Below, piece by piece: positions 20,558 through 31,560 of a stretch of DNA of 64,000 nt (within the stretch, counting starts at the first letter, position 1; every line of letters begins with the position of its first letter). Location: NCBI GenBank assembly GCA_963556145.1, contig OY744464.1, forward strand, positions 682,001 through 746,000. Reading direction: 5' to 3'. Source of the DNA: Hygrocybe punicea. Taxonomy: Eukaryota; Basidiomycota; Agaricomycetes; Agaricales; Hygrophoraceae. Made by a program: the position numbers and the translations under genes. Under the pieces are notes generated by a model. The model made no database searches. It saw only the letters and a list, made by a program, of their open reading frames with translations, and was not told the DNA's origin.

Positions 20558-20656
20558 ACATTACAACTACATGCCCCCCCACACCGTCTCCAAAGGCATC
20601 AAGGCTCGTATTCCTGTCCTCTACCAACGCGGCTACCGAGTTCCAGAAATATGTGA
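20501..20656 (+). promoter_or_regulatory. possible overlapping upstream ORF for the transposase
   Basis: The TIR-borne ATG at 20501 starts a frame of 51 codons ending TGA at 20654-20656. It overlaps the transposase ATG (20571) in another frame. If transcription starts upstream of 20501, such a uORF would be expected to lower transposase translation. Transcription start is unknown. Confidence 0.4.
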
Positions 20657-21625
20657 TCTTCTTGGCATTCGCAAGTCACTCGTCTACCAGACTTTGCAGT
20701 ATCAACGAGAATATGGCCTCACCTACAATCCCTCTGCCCAACCAACAGCACGTCGCCGCCTTCTTACGCCCCTTGATATCACCTTCATTCGTTTACTCCT
20801 TGCCCATCGCCACACCCTATACCTCGACGAGCTCCAACAAGAACTTCTGGCCGAGCGTAACATACATGTATCACTTTCAACTCTCATGCGAACTCTCCGC
20901 CGACTCCACTTCTCGAACAAACGTGTATCAGTCCAAGCACTTGAAAGAAATGATATCCAGCGCGCAATCTTCATGAATCGCATCGGGGAAGCCGTCCCTG
21001 ACCCATCAATGTTGATGTTTACGGACGAGAGTGCAATGAACGATCGCACGCATCACAGGCGATATGGCTGGTCGATTGTTGGAGCTCGGTGTGTGCAGCG
21101 GCAGGCGTTTGTGCGCGGAAAACGATATTCTATCCTACCTGTACTCACCCTTGACGGCATCATTGCCTATGATGTTATCGAAGGCTCCGTCACCGGTGAG
21201 CGGTTTGTCAAATTCCTTCGGGAGATGATTGTAAGTGTTTCTCATCAGTGAATCAGTTGTGTTTTGACCTTTTCACCAGATACCTCTCACCAATCCATAT
21301 CCAGGACCACGGAGCGTCCTTGTTCTCGACAACTGTAATATCCATCACGCGGAAGATGTCAGGGAACTCGTGGAGACTCAAGCACGTAAGTCATATCCTG
21401 TGCACTCCATACAACATTATATTGACCTACAGTTTAGATTGCCGGATCGTCTATCTACCCCCATACTCCCCCGACTACAATCCTATCGAACTCGCCTTCT
21501 CTTCCATCAAAGCATACTTGCGCCGTCATACCCATGACCGGGGCTTATTCACCATTGTTCATGCAATGGAGACTATAACACCGGAGAAGGCAGCGGGGTG
21601 GTTTCGTTCATCGGGTTACATGTGA
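20571..21625 (+). CDS. Tc1/mariner-type DDE transposase of element 1
   Basis: The nuclear transposase cuts and pastes the element at TA sites. Three exons (20571-21230, 21280-21385, 21438-21625) with introns of 49 and 52 nt give 317 residues in one open frame. The N-terminus has two helix-turn-helix segments (VPEICDLLGIRKSLVYQ; then LDELQQELL...VSLSTLMRTLRRL). The DDE/RNase H core shows FTDESA (Asp152), VLDNCNIHH (Asp237) and YSPDYNPIEL (Glu273); I count 35 residues between the second Asp and the Glu. This length and motif set fit the IS630/Tc1/mariner superfamily as found in mushrooms. The start was chosen as the first in-frame ATG just inside the TIR. All catalytic residues are present. Confidence 0.92.
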
Positions 21626-21736
21626 CGAAGTGTTTTTTTAGCCTTATTATGTATTGGCAATGCAATCAGACTGGTGCCCAGGGGGCCAAAATTTTTATTG
21701 GACATTGAACAATGAGTGCTGTGCTACGTAAAGTAA

Positions 21737-23373
21737 TTATGACCAAGTGGGATCTTCTTCACCAAGCCTCGGCGGCGCATGGAATCCTGGTGGGACAGGG
21801 ACTAAACTCTTGAGCTCATCGCTGTAGTATGATGTTCGGCGGTCGTCTGCCGTATGCTCCCCCTTGGTCATTGTGGGTCCAAACCACGAAGCAAGCCCAC
21901 CATCATCCCAAGCAATCTCATATCGGATGTCCTTGTTAGAGGTGGGGGATTGGGAAGGACGACGGCCAGGTGAATGACGACGGCTGCCAGCAGACTGGGT
22001 GTTAGTTTTCCTGCGCTTCCGTTCCTGTTTCCAGCGTGAGCAGCCGGCAATCAAGCGCATCGCCTCCCCTTTTGACATGCCATATGCTGTAAGATCCGCG
22101 ACAGTGAGTGCCCCGATGATATCAGGGCCATAATCGTCATCACGAAGGTTTGCTTCGTAGTCGCATGCCGTTCGCACTCCAAGGCTATCCCGTGCATAAA
22201 CTAAATAGTTGTGGAGATCGGTGGATGCCGGCATGATTGGCGAGGAGATGGGAGATGAACTGAATGTGCGTTTGCGTTTGGGAGTGGAGAGTACATCGGT
22301 TTTAGGCGCCAGCGCGCCCACAACAGTGGTCATCATCTGTGTGAATAAGGCCATTTGATTGCCTTCGCTAGCGGCTTGATTCGAGGCTGTGTCTCCGTTG
22401 GTTTGTCGGGAAGGTAACAAAGATTTTTGGCGATTCGCTGGATCAAATGCTGCGGTATGGGGTGGGGCATTGATTGTAGCTTGACCCTCGTGCTTCATGG
22501 AGATTAGCCTTGTTCTGCTACAAGCAATACAAACAAAGAACGTACCAGAGCGATAGCCCATTGGTGCATCCGGAAAGGTGTTAGTGCGAGCTCCGAGTTG
22601 TCCTCGCAAATGTAGATGTAGTGTCCCGGGTTGTTGTCACTGCCGTACTTCTTTTCGAGCATGCTGCGGAATCGCGCTAGTGCAATCTCGAGAGATGTTG
22701 CCCCATCTGGTATAGTAGCAGGGTCCTGGATTTCAATACTGTCGTTTTCAACAACAACATCGGGCTGTGTGACTTGGGCATTAGCATGATTGAGAGAATT
22801 ATAGAGTTCTGTACAGACGTCAATTGGGCACCTCTTTTTTACATCGTCGATGTCTACGATGATGTTGACCTTCCGATACTGATTCTCATTGATCTTGGAC
22901 ACGAGCTCCTTGTACTCAGACTCCCTTTCCACATCCAACGCGTCTGTTTTGCTAAAGGCATAATTAGATTGAGAGCAGACGTGGGTATAGACAAATACGT
23001 ACGAACGACCGGGGTGATGATACTTGAATTTGAACCGTTGCTGGTCTGAAACCTTCCATTTCGTTTCACCAACACGTTTTAGAAGTGCTCGCATGAAAGG
23101 GATGTAGTTTTCAGATAGACAAGTAAAGGCAAGTTCCTTCGTATGGACTTCACGTTTTGATTTGACTGCTGGTTGTTTGCCAGTCTTAGGGATAGCCGGA
23201 GTATGTCGAATGAGCTGGATCGAGAAGTTGGTGCAGAGCTCCTCCGAGTCATCTTCCGAAACAGCATCAGAGTCTACCGTAGTGGACGTGTACAAGAAGT
23301 TCACTACACTTCGGAGTGAAGCCAAGTTCAAGCTCAGACAGGGAGCCGTGACTCGGCAGTCGCTGCGCCACAT
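21737..23373 (-). CDS. transposon accessory protein with SAM-like C-terminal region
   Basis: This is a second gene of element 1, of unknown function. The ATG at 23373 lies inside the right TIR. Exon 1 runs to 22546, with a probable in-frame 51-nt intron at 22952-23002 (gtacgt...ctaat...tttag). A 53-nt intron at 22493-22545 follows the codons for QWAIAL, and exon 2 ends at 21737. The product is about 510 residues: an acidic N-terminus, an alpha/beta region (KVSDQQRFKFKYH, then KVNIIVDIDD), a helix ending MHQWAIAL, a basic Ser-rich linker with a KRKR cluster, and a C-terminal helical domain (YGPDIIGALTVADLTAYGMS then KGEAMRLIAG). The last part has the spacing of a SAM domain (L..D..GAL...DL...G...G.A..L). 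It is homologous in layout to the gene at 29317-31088. A role in target choice or transposase regulation is speculation. Confidence 0.78.
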
Positions 23374-23414
23374 TTGACTTTTTTCTCAGTTCCGCATGTT
23401 TATGCAAACAGCTG
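23317..23414 (-). repeat. right terminal inverted repeat of element 1
   Basis: The perfect partner of the left repeat. On the - strand it supplies the ATG at 23373 and the first codons of the accessory gene, so part of that protein is encoded by the repeat itself. Confidence 0.95.
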
Positions 23415-23416
23415 TA

Positions 23417-24035
23417 AATTCTAAAACAAATTGTCGCAGGCTCCTACATACCAATTCGATTTCATATCCAACCATTCGTCACTTCAAAGAGCCGCAAACT
23501 ATGAGTGGCCTTGCGTTGTCGTTTTACGATCGTAAAACATTTTCCAACAAGGCGGATAACAAGTACATCCACATCGTAAACTCGACGAGATGTCGGACAA
23601 TTTTCGGACGCGACTTCGAAGAACACTCTTATGAGAACCTTGATGGACTTGATCGAGTGGTAAGTACTACTTCTATCTGTCCATTTAGCTCTGGGCAGTG
23701 TAGGGCTTTTTCAGTTCTATCATCTCACGGCCAGAAATATTTCCATTTCAGGCATTCGAAGAAAGAAACGAATTGTGCGCAAACGCAGTTGAATGTTGAA
23801 CACTCTTCCAGTGTAAAAATAAAAGGTTCAGTACGTACAACAGAGGAGCACCGTCGAGTTCCACAACTTCCACACGTTTCAGGGCGATATCATAGTCCTC
23901 ACTTGTGGCTTAAAAGCTGGAGGACAATGGATGCCTGGCGTTTTCCATACTTTTTCACATTCAAGTTTCCCCCCTTGGGATCCTCCAGATATTATCCGCA
24001 ACCTTTTGGTTGGTTCCACTCAAAATATCTTCACC
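23417..24035 (+). other. no assigned gene
   Basis: A 236-codon open frame (23396-24106) starts in the mariner TIR and overlaps the DUF3455 gene in another frame. It has no domain that I recognise, and its second half is a shadow. A shorter reading from about 23500 (FYDRKTFSNKADNKYIH, ending near a gtaagt at 23659) could be an old exon. Confidence 0.35.
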
Positions 24036-24886
24036 ATGTTCGCATCAGCAATCTTGTCACTTTTTCTCGCCAGTCCGGCTCTTACGGTCTCTATACCGTA
24101 CCATAGCGCTCGCTGGTCCAAACATTCACAGTGTGATGTATCTGGTGACGCCTTACCAGTACCACCGGACCAAACAGCACTCATGACACCGACAATTCCA
24201 CCCTCATTTATTGGCCTCGGTGTGGGCACCCAAAATTATACTTGTTCAGATACTTCCAAATACACGTTTGAGTTTTTCTCCTCCTCTGTAAATCCATGTC
24301 ATATTGATGTGCCAATGAATTAGGTCGGCCGGAGCTGTCGCTGAACTGTTTGACATATCCTGCTTATACGGTACACCCGAATTCTCGTGCATTCAAGACC
24401 TGGCAATGAAAATATGGGCGGCTGCTCCACCTTCTTTCACTCCTATACAACTCGCAAAGGCTCTCAAATCACCCATCGTTCTCGGTCAACACTACTTCAT
24501 CACGAATCCCACGACAGGAGTCGGTTTAAGCCCGAAATGGGATTTTACGTCCGCAATCTTTGCTGGTAATCCGGACGCGTTTGTCGTGGGCGCCTTGGTT
24601 GGGAGCATTCCAGCTCCCTCCGGTTCCACCGACGTGGATTGGCTCAGTTTGAAAGGACTTCAGGGCAAGTTGGCTTCACAAATATTCAGAATATACACGA
24701 AAGGCGGACAGCCTCCTGCATCGGTAGGCGTTTTGGGAATGGTTTGACGTTGCCATGTATTCATGGTTCCTTGTTGATTAGTGCATCCCGGGATCTCCTC
24801 CAATCACGGTCAAGTACACATCACAGTATTGTACGTCTCTAACGTTGGTGTGCAGCAGTCTGTATTTGCTCACCGCCCCTGTTTAG
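24036..24886 (+). CDS. secreted DUF3455-type protein
   Basis: A small secreted fungal protein of unknown activity, often labelled 'malate dehydrogenase' in mushroom genomes without good reason. The ATG at 24036 has a CACC context and opens a signal peptide (MFASAILSLFLASPALTVS). The exons 24036-24265, 24324-24723 and 24782-24886 splice into 244 residues in one frame. Recognisable blocks are PPSFIGLGVGTQNYTC, AVAELFDISCLYGTP, LGQHYFITNP, LSPKWDFTSA, GSIPAPSGSTDVDWL and ASQIFRIYTKGGQPPAS, in the usual order for the family. The last 15 codons do not resemble the usual end (a GSS/FGSS-like tail), so a further small intron at about 24830-24857 is possible. Otherwise the gene looks functional. Confidence 0.85.
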
Positions 24887-25474
24887 GGTTATATGGATCT
24901 TCTGTGACACCATGAATACGAGCCACGCCCCGTTGCCGAACATGCTGGTGCACATATATATTTGATTTCCTCGTGCTACTCTGTGACTTTTGATCAGCAT
25001 TGATTGTAAATACCTGCTGGACGTGAAATTGTTCTGTGTTTCCTTTCCTCCTCGTCGAATTATTCCATGTTTCAGAGTGGTCCCACATATTACAATAAAG
25101 CAGTTAAATTTCCATTTTGTCGTCGTCGTTCTCAACCACATTAGGCATTTCCTCAATTATGACAACAAGAATCCCAATGGAAATTAATCATACTGTGCAT
25201 AGACTATTTAGTCCATCGATATCGGAGAGGCGATTGATTACCGTAAATGCTAGACTAGTCTTCGGGCGATTTTCGGGCTAGCCCAACAACATTATACCTC
25301 AACTTCTTCCAAGAACCAGGTACAGAAAAGGGGAAGCCAAATGGAAAAAAAAAAAAGAGAAAAGAACAGAAAAAAGGATACAAAAGCCTGCCGTGAAAAT
25401 TTGGCGGAAGCGAAGCATGCCATCGCTGATATCACCACAAGCCAATGAAAAATACAGTGCCTCGCCAGAAGATT
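24887..25474. other. intergenic, no gene seen
   Basis: AT-rich, with no frame that I can support. A GATTTTCGGGCTAGCCC phrase at about 25267 and an A-rich run at 25343-25360 are the only visible features. Confidence 0.5.
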
Positions 25475-26783
25475 TTAAACTGCTGTTGGAGAGTATTCGG
25501 GAGGCGGGCCGGTGTCAACTGGTTCAGGATGACTCCTTTCCTGTGATCCGAGGGCCATGCTCTGTGCAACAGTTCTGAGCACTGGTCCAGGGGTGTTCGA
25601 CTCCGCAAGGCGATGAAGGAGGTTCATTTGGTCAGTCGAGAGGGTCGCGATTGCCGGTGCCGGTGAGCTCTCAGCATGCAGCGGGAGGGATGCTGGGGGC
25701 AACAGCGATGGGAGTTCAGTGCCGGTACCAGCAGAGGAGGGTATGTAAAAAGGGGTTTCGTTCGACGCTGTCGACTTATTTTTGGGAAGCGACGACATGG
25801 ACATGGGAATGATACCGAAGGGGTGCTGCATAGATGTCGTTGCGGGGCCATCTGTGGGGGTGCCCTGTAGTTGGGCGTCAACAGGGTTGACCAAGTATGG
25901 TGTGGGTAGAAGGTTTGCATCCAGAAGGTTGCTCTCAGGTGGCCAGTCAGACATGGTGGAGCGAGCCCGCCGGCGGTAGAAGAGTACCAGATAGTAGAGA
26001 CATACAAGGACTATGAACCCTCCTACGATACCTCCTGCAATCGCGCCTGCAACAGCTTCTTTGTTTGAATGAGAGACTGAAGCTGAAGACGTTGTAGCTG
26101 TTTCTGACTGAGAGGTTGAAGTCGAAGACGTCGCAGCACTCGGAAATGGATTGGTATCGTTGATCATCGCATAATCAAAGAGAAAATTGGAATTGTGAGC
26201 TGAATCGCCAGTCTCATTCGCATCCAGTTGCACGAGATCCAAATTGTGTTGGCCAACCTGGAGAGATTGTTGGTTATAGGCAACGAAGTTGTACACAGGG
26301 AGGTCGGTTGGAATGAAGGTGGATCGATTTGGTGTGCTTCCATCGATGCTGATGGTGAAGTTGGTTATATATGTCAGCGTCATGTACAGCGTGATTCCTG
26401 ATCCTAATATCATGGGTCAATAGTTGAAATTGTCATACAAACAGGCTTATCAAACCGGTGAACGGGATGATCAGGTGGCAGTTATCTGTCGTATTACAGC
26501 CATAGGGGTTATCTACAGGTATACGTTAGACTGAGCGAAAACGAGTCACAATGACCACGAGAAGTACATGTTCTGTAATCCAAGGATGAGTACAATGGCA
26601 AATCCAGGAATACAAGACTACTGCATACGCTGTCTGATCATAACACAAAGTGCAATCAAATCCCGCCCACCTTCCCGCCGGCAAATACTGGATCGTCTGA
26701 TTCCTGTCGTCCATGATATATGTAGCCAAAGTCCGTGCAGTAGACGTGAACAACGCAGCTAGGAATTGCTGGATGGTATGCAT
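25475..26783 (-). CDS. single-pass membrane protein, paralogue A
   Basis: A predicted type I membrane protein of a family common in mushrooms; function unknown. Exon 1 starts at 26783 with a signal peptide (MHTIQQFLAALFTSTARTL) and enters the extracellular motif YIMDDRNQTIQYLP...CTLCYDQTAY. The next exon gives NPYGCNTTDNCHLIIPFTG, and after a 50-nt intron (gtttga...attag, about 26405-26455) the main exon gives GITLYMTLTY...FTISIDGS. A Ser/Thr-rich stalk leads to one transmembrane helix (VAGAIAGGIVGGFIVLVCLY) and a basic FYRRR stop-transfer signal. The cytoplasmic tail is Pro/Ser-rich and ends PPPEYSPTAV. The donor ending exon 1 is not certain. Its tandem paralogue lies just upstream in the same direction. 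Confidence 0.78.
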
Positions 26784-27076
26784 TGGCTAGGAAAGTAAGC
26801 CGTCTTACGCATGACGGGCGAACCGCTTGTATCGATCGGATTCGATCCATGAGGCACTGATAGTTGACAAGCATGAGAAAACCTACGAAACGAGTCAGTG
26901 GCGAATCAAGTTGATGGCGCCAACAGGGAAGTCATGGGACCCCTTGTGATTGTCCCTATTGGGTGCCGAGCGAGAAAGAGAACAGATAATCTGGTTCAAA
27001 AGCGTAATTTCAAAAGCGCAGTCAAAGCCATTGAAATGAGATGTACAGGAGAGTAAAGCATTTCGTCTCTCACGAG

Positions 27077-28130
27077 TCAGTCATAACCAGGGTGTCCGAA
27101 TATGCTGCTCTGCTCAGCCCTATTGCTCGAATCCACCATGTTGGCAGGCGCAGAAACTTCTCGTTCCCTTATCAGCCTGTCTATGACACCTGCAATAGCG
27201 GGTACAGGTACGTTATGGCTATACAACCCATGCACAAACTCGATTTGGGCGGGGGTGAGGCCATCGGTGCCTGCAGGTACACGATCCACTAGCGCCCTTG
27301 GTGTCATTGTTGTGGGATATGCAGTGGCTTGTGGATCTCCAGACTGTTGCGATGCGATAATTCCGGTCATAGATTGAGCGGGCGAATAGTAAGACGATGT
27401 TAATGGTGGCATATCATATGTGGCAGGATGTAAGTTCGTTATTGTCGGCTCATTTCGTTGGCGAGTTCGTCGTCGATTGTAAATGATGAAGGTGATAATA
27501 ACAGCTCCTATGACTGCCAAGGCTGCTATAGAACCTCCAACAGCAGCACCCACTGGTTTTCGATGGCTAGTTGGGGACGCTGATGTTGGTTGAGATGGTT
27601 GAGGTGAAGTTGCTGATGGTTGAGGTGAAGTTGCTAATGGTTGAGGTGATGTAGCAGTCGTGCAGCTGTTCAGATCGAGGATAATGCTATCAAAGAGCAA
27701 AGCGGATGATGGTCCATTCGTAATTACGAATAACGAACTCTCGCAGGGATCGAGAGTGCTGCGGAGAATATATTCGTTGTACAAAATGTTACTTGTCGGA
27801 TTGGTGTAATTATATGTTTGGGGGGGACTATCGTTGATGGTGAGGCTGACACTGGTGCTGTGTGGTAGAACGACAACCAGTGTGACCGAGGTGGCTCCTG
27901 TCAGGGTGATAAATGCAGAAGCCCCGTCTTCAGTGACATCATGCCAGGTCTGTTGATAACATTGTGATGCATCAAGTTGCAGCGCGCAACCGTGGCAGCC
28001 AGGCTGTGGATTCCACCCGGGGCCAAGGTACGTCCATCGTGGATTGGTATCGTCTATCACAACCTGCGTTGCCAGCACCGGGGCCAGAACAGCAGCCAAG
28101 ATGGTAATTAACTTGATCCAGGTTTGAACT
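27077..28130 (-). CDS. single-pass membrane protein, paralogue B
   Basis: It has the same architecture as the gene at 25475-26783. A hydrophobic leader (ITILAAVLAPVLATQ) is followed by VVIDDTNPRWTYLGPGW, a beta-rich extracellular region (TGATSVTLVVVL, then VSLTINDS), a Ser/Thr/Pro stalk containing three SPQP units, a transmembrane helix (VGAAVGGSIAALAVIGAVII) and a basic YNRRR border. A cytoplasmic tail of about 120 residues follows. I see no ATG in frame directly before the leader, so the true start is probably in an upstream exon between 28130 and 28550. The two genes lie head to tail and look like a tandem duplication. Confidence 0.75.
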
Positions 28131-28184
28131 CTGATCGCATGGGTGGTGACCCATGGGATCCCAAGACATGCGACGAGTGTCCAA

Positions 28185-28838
28185 ATGGCATGCGTAATTG
28201 ATTTGATTGACCTATAGACGAAAGAACATCAAATTGAATCGTCAGGGGGGCACAACATGGTCGGCTCACTGCAATAACTTCTCCATGCATTGGCTCGGCT
28301 GAAGGATAACCCTGACTTTTGGACATCGCAAATTAGACTGGTTGGTTGGCTTCGGGCGTCCAATGTTCTTCGCACATTCGCTAGGATGGTAGTCTGAGAA
28401 AAGGATAATTGGTTCAGTGAATCTCGCTGGCCGTCCAGGGCAACTTTCAGACATGCCTGAATGAGTGTGATGACTCGAAGGAGACCGCCAACAGCTGTCC
28501 TCACGAAGAGTCCCGCCACAGGACTCTGTGCCGTTGGATATAGCGCTCATTTCTAGGAGTGTCCGTCTGTGTCGATCTGGATCCGTAAATACAGGGAGAT
28601 GATGATTTAAGCAAAAGTCTGGCCCTGAAAAGAGTGGTTCAGACCTTATGCGAGCTGCACCTCACAGCAGGCCAAGAGGACACCAATTCCGCGCAAAAAA
28701 TCAGGTGGGTCCTGGTGAGAGGTGATGAGGTGGCCACCGAGAAGGGTTGGGTGATAAGATCGATAAGAAACGAGCCGCAAGCAACACTGCCATGATATTG
28801 TGGACTGCAGGGACCGGACACCTGACCCTCCAGCGCTT
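28185..28838 (-). other. no assigned gene; possible 5' exon of paralogue B
   Basis: Overlapping frames of 70-96 codons on the - strand lack a recognisable domain. This stretch should hold the promoter and perhaps the first exon of the membrane-protein gene. Confidence 0.35.
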
Positions 28839-28840
28839 TA

Positions 28841-29012
28841 TTGCTGTTTGCATATATGTTGGTGCGCCACAAATTTCCAAATTAGTCTGTGCAAAATGGC
28901 CGTGAACAACTTTTGAATTTTATCTCAACAACAACTCATCGGACGGCCTCACCTTGTATACAAAAATTGATCAGAAAATTATTTCCAAGGTGCACGACGC
29001 AAATTCAGATTT
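28841..29012 (+). repeat. left terminal inverted repeat of element 2
   Basis: About 170 bp, pairing with 34887-35056. Differences from the right copy are clustered at TGCG/CCCA near 28863 and in the innermost 20 bp. Confidence 0.88.
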
Positions 29013-29316
29013 CAGCATTATCCAATCTCAATCTCACCTTCTGAGTTTTCCAGCCATCCAAAGCATGAAACTCGAGTTAAAAATGGGTCTAAGAATCTGA
29101 GTACACTAGTTCTGATGTGCAAGCAACATTTTGGTGCCATGAAAAATAGTATGAAGGTCTTTGCATGACCCTTTTTTGTTGTGGTCAGAGTAAACAGACC
29201 AAATCATTTCTTCATCATGCCATTGTCTACTGCAGCTGCAAACACACATTTTACAGCAAAACCTACCATGGTCGATGCCTGGACCAAAAATCGGAAGGCT
29301 GAAAAGATGAGGCCAG

Positions 29317-31088
29317 TTGGTAGACCAAACCAAAAAGTGCCAAGCAGCAGCCGAAGATGACTACGATGAAGATGCACATGCGGAAAAACCTGCAGGAAGC
29401 AACAAGAAAGTCACATTTGTCAATGCACCTCCCAAGCACTGTCCGGAACCAAAACCAGCTCATAAAGGTGCCACAAAACCTTCTGCACCCGCAGAAAACT
29501 ACAGTAAATCGTCGCATTCAACCACACAAGGTACTCCCACCACTGATGAAGCCGCAGCTAAAATGCTTCTTGGTTTTGCAAACCAACAAGGTCCTGGCCA
29601 TGCACCTCAACAATATCAGGGGCCCGTCGATGCAAATTTAGGAGATAATTCTATGCAAGAAGAATACAAGGAGGATGCTTACAATGACGACGATGACCTC
29701 TACTGTGAGGAATCTACCGAAGCAATCGAAGAGAACAACGCAGATGACTTCCAAAGGCATAGGGAGGACTTTGGTGAGGTTTTAAAAACTAACAAAAGAA
29801 AGTACTCACGGCAGACACAGACATTGGTTATGTATCCGATGAGTCAGACCAGCTGCTGCAAATCCCTGTTGATGTGCCAGTTGAAGGTGCTTTAGATCAC
29901 ATCGAGATTTCATCTGAAATTTCCTGGGCCAACTTCTGCCTCACACTTGCCAACAAGATGGAAATTCCTGAAGCAAAATTAGATGTGGTCTACAAGTTTT
30001 CGACAGACACAAAAGATGAATTACCATGCTGCTTGGGCTCGGCTGCAAATCTTCTTCGACTCATTGACATTGCAATGAAGCATTTCCGGGGTGAAATCAA
30101 AAGCAGGTCGAAGAAACCATTTGCAGTTCTTATCATCAATAAAACCCAGCTGGAGATATCAAATGGGAAAGGCAGCCGTGCAAAAGGGAAGCCGGTACGT
30201 TCTGACAAACTAGCAAGGGAGATCATTTGTATTGACAAATTGACAGTCATCAAAGCAGAAGGAAGCCGAGCAAGAAGAACCCATGAGCACAACCAAAGTT
30301 TCAGAGGCCATCACCGTAGCGAAGCTGGTCACCGCCTTAGAGTTAAAATATGTGTGTTCCCAACATCAAAAGAAATACCGTTATGTAAAGCGAAATGGGG
30401 AGCATCATGCACTTGTCCAAGCTGAAATAGCTCAGTGGGCTATGATGATCGTAAGTCCCTTCCAGCTTGTTCTGTCTCAAATCTGACAAATCGCTGGTAG
30501 GAACTTAAACAGGGCGATTTCGATAAACCTCCCCCTGGGCTAAAACTGGAAGACGCACTACCTCCCAGCCGCCAACCCAAGCCAGCTCAAACTACCACAA
30601 ACGAACCCACTGCCCAGCCGAGTGCAATGGATGCCCATGGATACCCCTCCCATACCTATCACACTCAGGCTGCACCACCCCCAGGCCCACCCATGCATCC
30701 ATATTATCCAAATCAGCCCTATTATCCGCAGTATTACGATCAGGAGCCTGTATTTGGTGCCAAAACAATGCCTGCACCACCTTCTCCATCTCCTGTGCTT
30801 CGGGACCCATCAGCTTATCCATTCATTCGAAACTGGCTCCGTGAGCTTGATGCTGGTCCTCGTGGTGCCGACGGGCATGATTTTGCACAGTACACAGCAA
30901 ACTTTGACGACCACAATATCATTTAACTCTCCGAAATCGCAGATCCAGAGTCCTTTTCATGTGCTGACCTTCTTGCAATTTGTCCCAACATGAAGTTTGG
31001 GACAGCAAATGTCCTCTTGCTTTATGCCCGTGATGATGTGAAGGCCATACGCAAAATGCAGAACCAGGGGCGCAGGGAATACTTCTAA
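29317..31088 (+). pseudogene. accessory protein gene of element 2 (broken)
   Basis: The same kind of gene as 21737-23373. The frame passes through an acidic N-terminus, then shifts frame near 29810 into DHIEISSEISWANFCLTLAN and PFAVLIINKT. It shifts again near 30240-30280 to YVCSQHQKKYRYVKRNGEHH and AEIAQWAMMI. A gtaagt intron (30451-30500) follows directly, at the position equivalent to the intron after QWAIAL in element 1. The next exon is Pro/Tyr-rich (YYPNQPYYPQYYDQ), then the SAM-like region FIRNWLRELD...FSCADLLAICPNMKFGTANV. A TAA at 30924-30926 interrupts that region, and the reading continues to a stop at 31086. Some frame changes may be introns that I did not find; the internal TAA cannot be explained that way easily. 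Confidence 0.72.
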
Positions 31089-31413
31089 CTGCTTTTTTTG
31101 TTGTCAAAGTTTTATCTCAACCATTATTTTGGCATTGATAAATGTACAGATCATAGAATTTTACAAATAACCCCCACTCAAGTATTCCACAAACTGATTT
31201 TGAGGTCAACAAAGAAGTTGGAGACATCGGCACCAGGCCACAACAAAATATTTAGTAGACTAACACACAACATAGTTTTAAATATAGTTACAGTACCGAA
31301 ACCATCCAAAGGCATCTTGAGCCGTGATAGAGTAGACAGCATCATGAAGGGCAAGATAAACGTCTGCACGATCGACACTACCCATAGTGGCGAGAAATTG
31401 ATGATGGTGACGT

Positions 31414-31560
31414 TGGAGTGGTACCAAGGTACCACTCCGGGGGCTCACGCAGGACTCGAGGGAAAGGTTGACTGGATAGGAAGGATAAACTGACTACTAC
31501 ATCCAGAAGTACTACTGACTAAGGAAGAGGTCACATGATCTGTCAGGCACAACTACTACA
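31414..31560 (+). repeat. left LTR of TRIM A
   Basis: 147 bp. Its first bases form a hairpin: GGAGTGGTACC and GGTACCACTCC are complementary (2-nt loop), with one mismatch in this copy. Confidence 0.88.

Larger units (their letters stand above)
20460..23414. mobile_element. two-gene Tc1/mariner (IS630-like) transposon, element 1
   Basis: The ends CAGCTGTTTGCATA... and its complement form inverted repeats that are identical over 98 bp (20460-20557 and 23317-23414). TA dinucleotides flank it at 20458-20459 and 23415-23416, the usual mariner target duplication. The element is 2955 bp and carries a DDE transposase on the + strand and a second multi-exon gene on the - strand, converging with about 110 bp between their stop codons. 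Identical TIRs, a complete DDE triad and open frames suggest a recent, possibly active copy. Confidence 0.93.

Noticed and set aside
23396..24106. A 236-codon + strand frame
   Set aside because: It begins in the mariner repeat, has no domain, and its second half overlaps the DUF3455 signal peptide in another frame.
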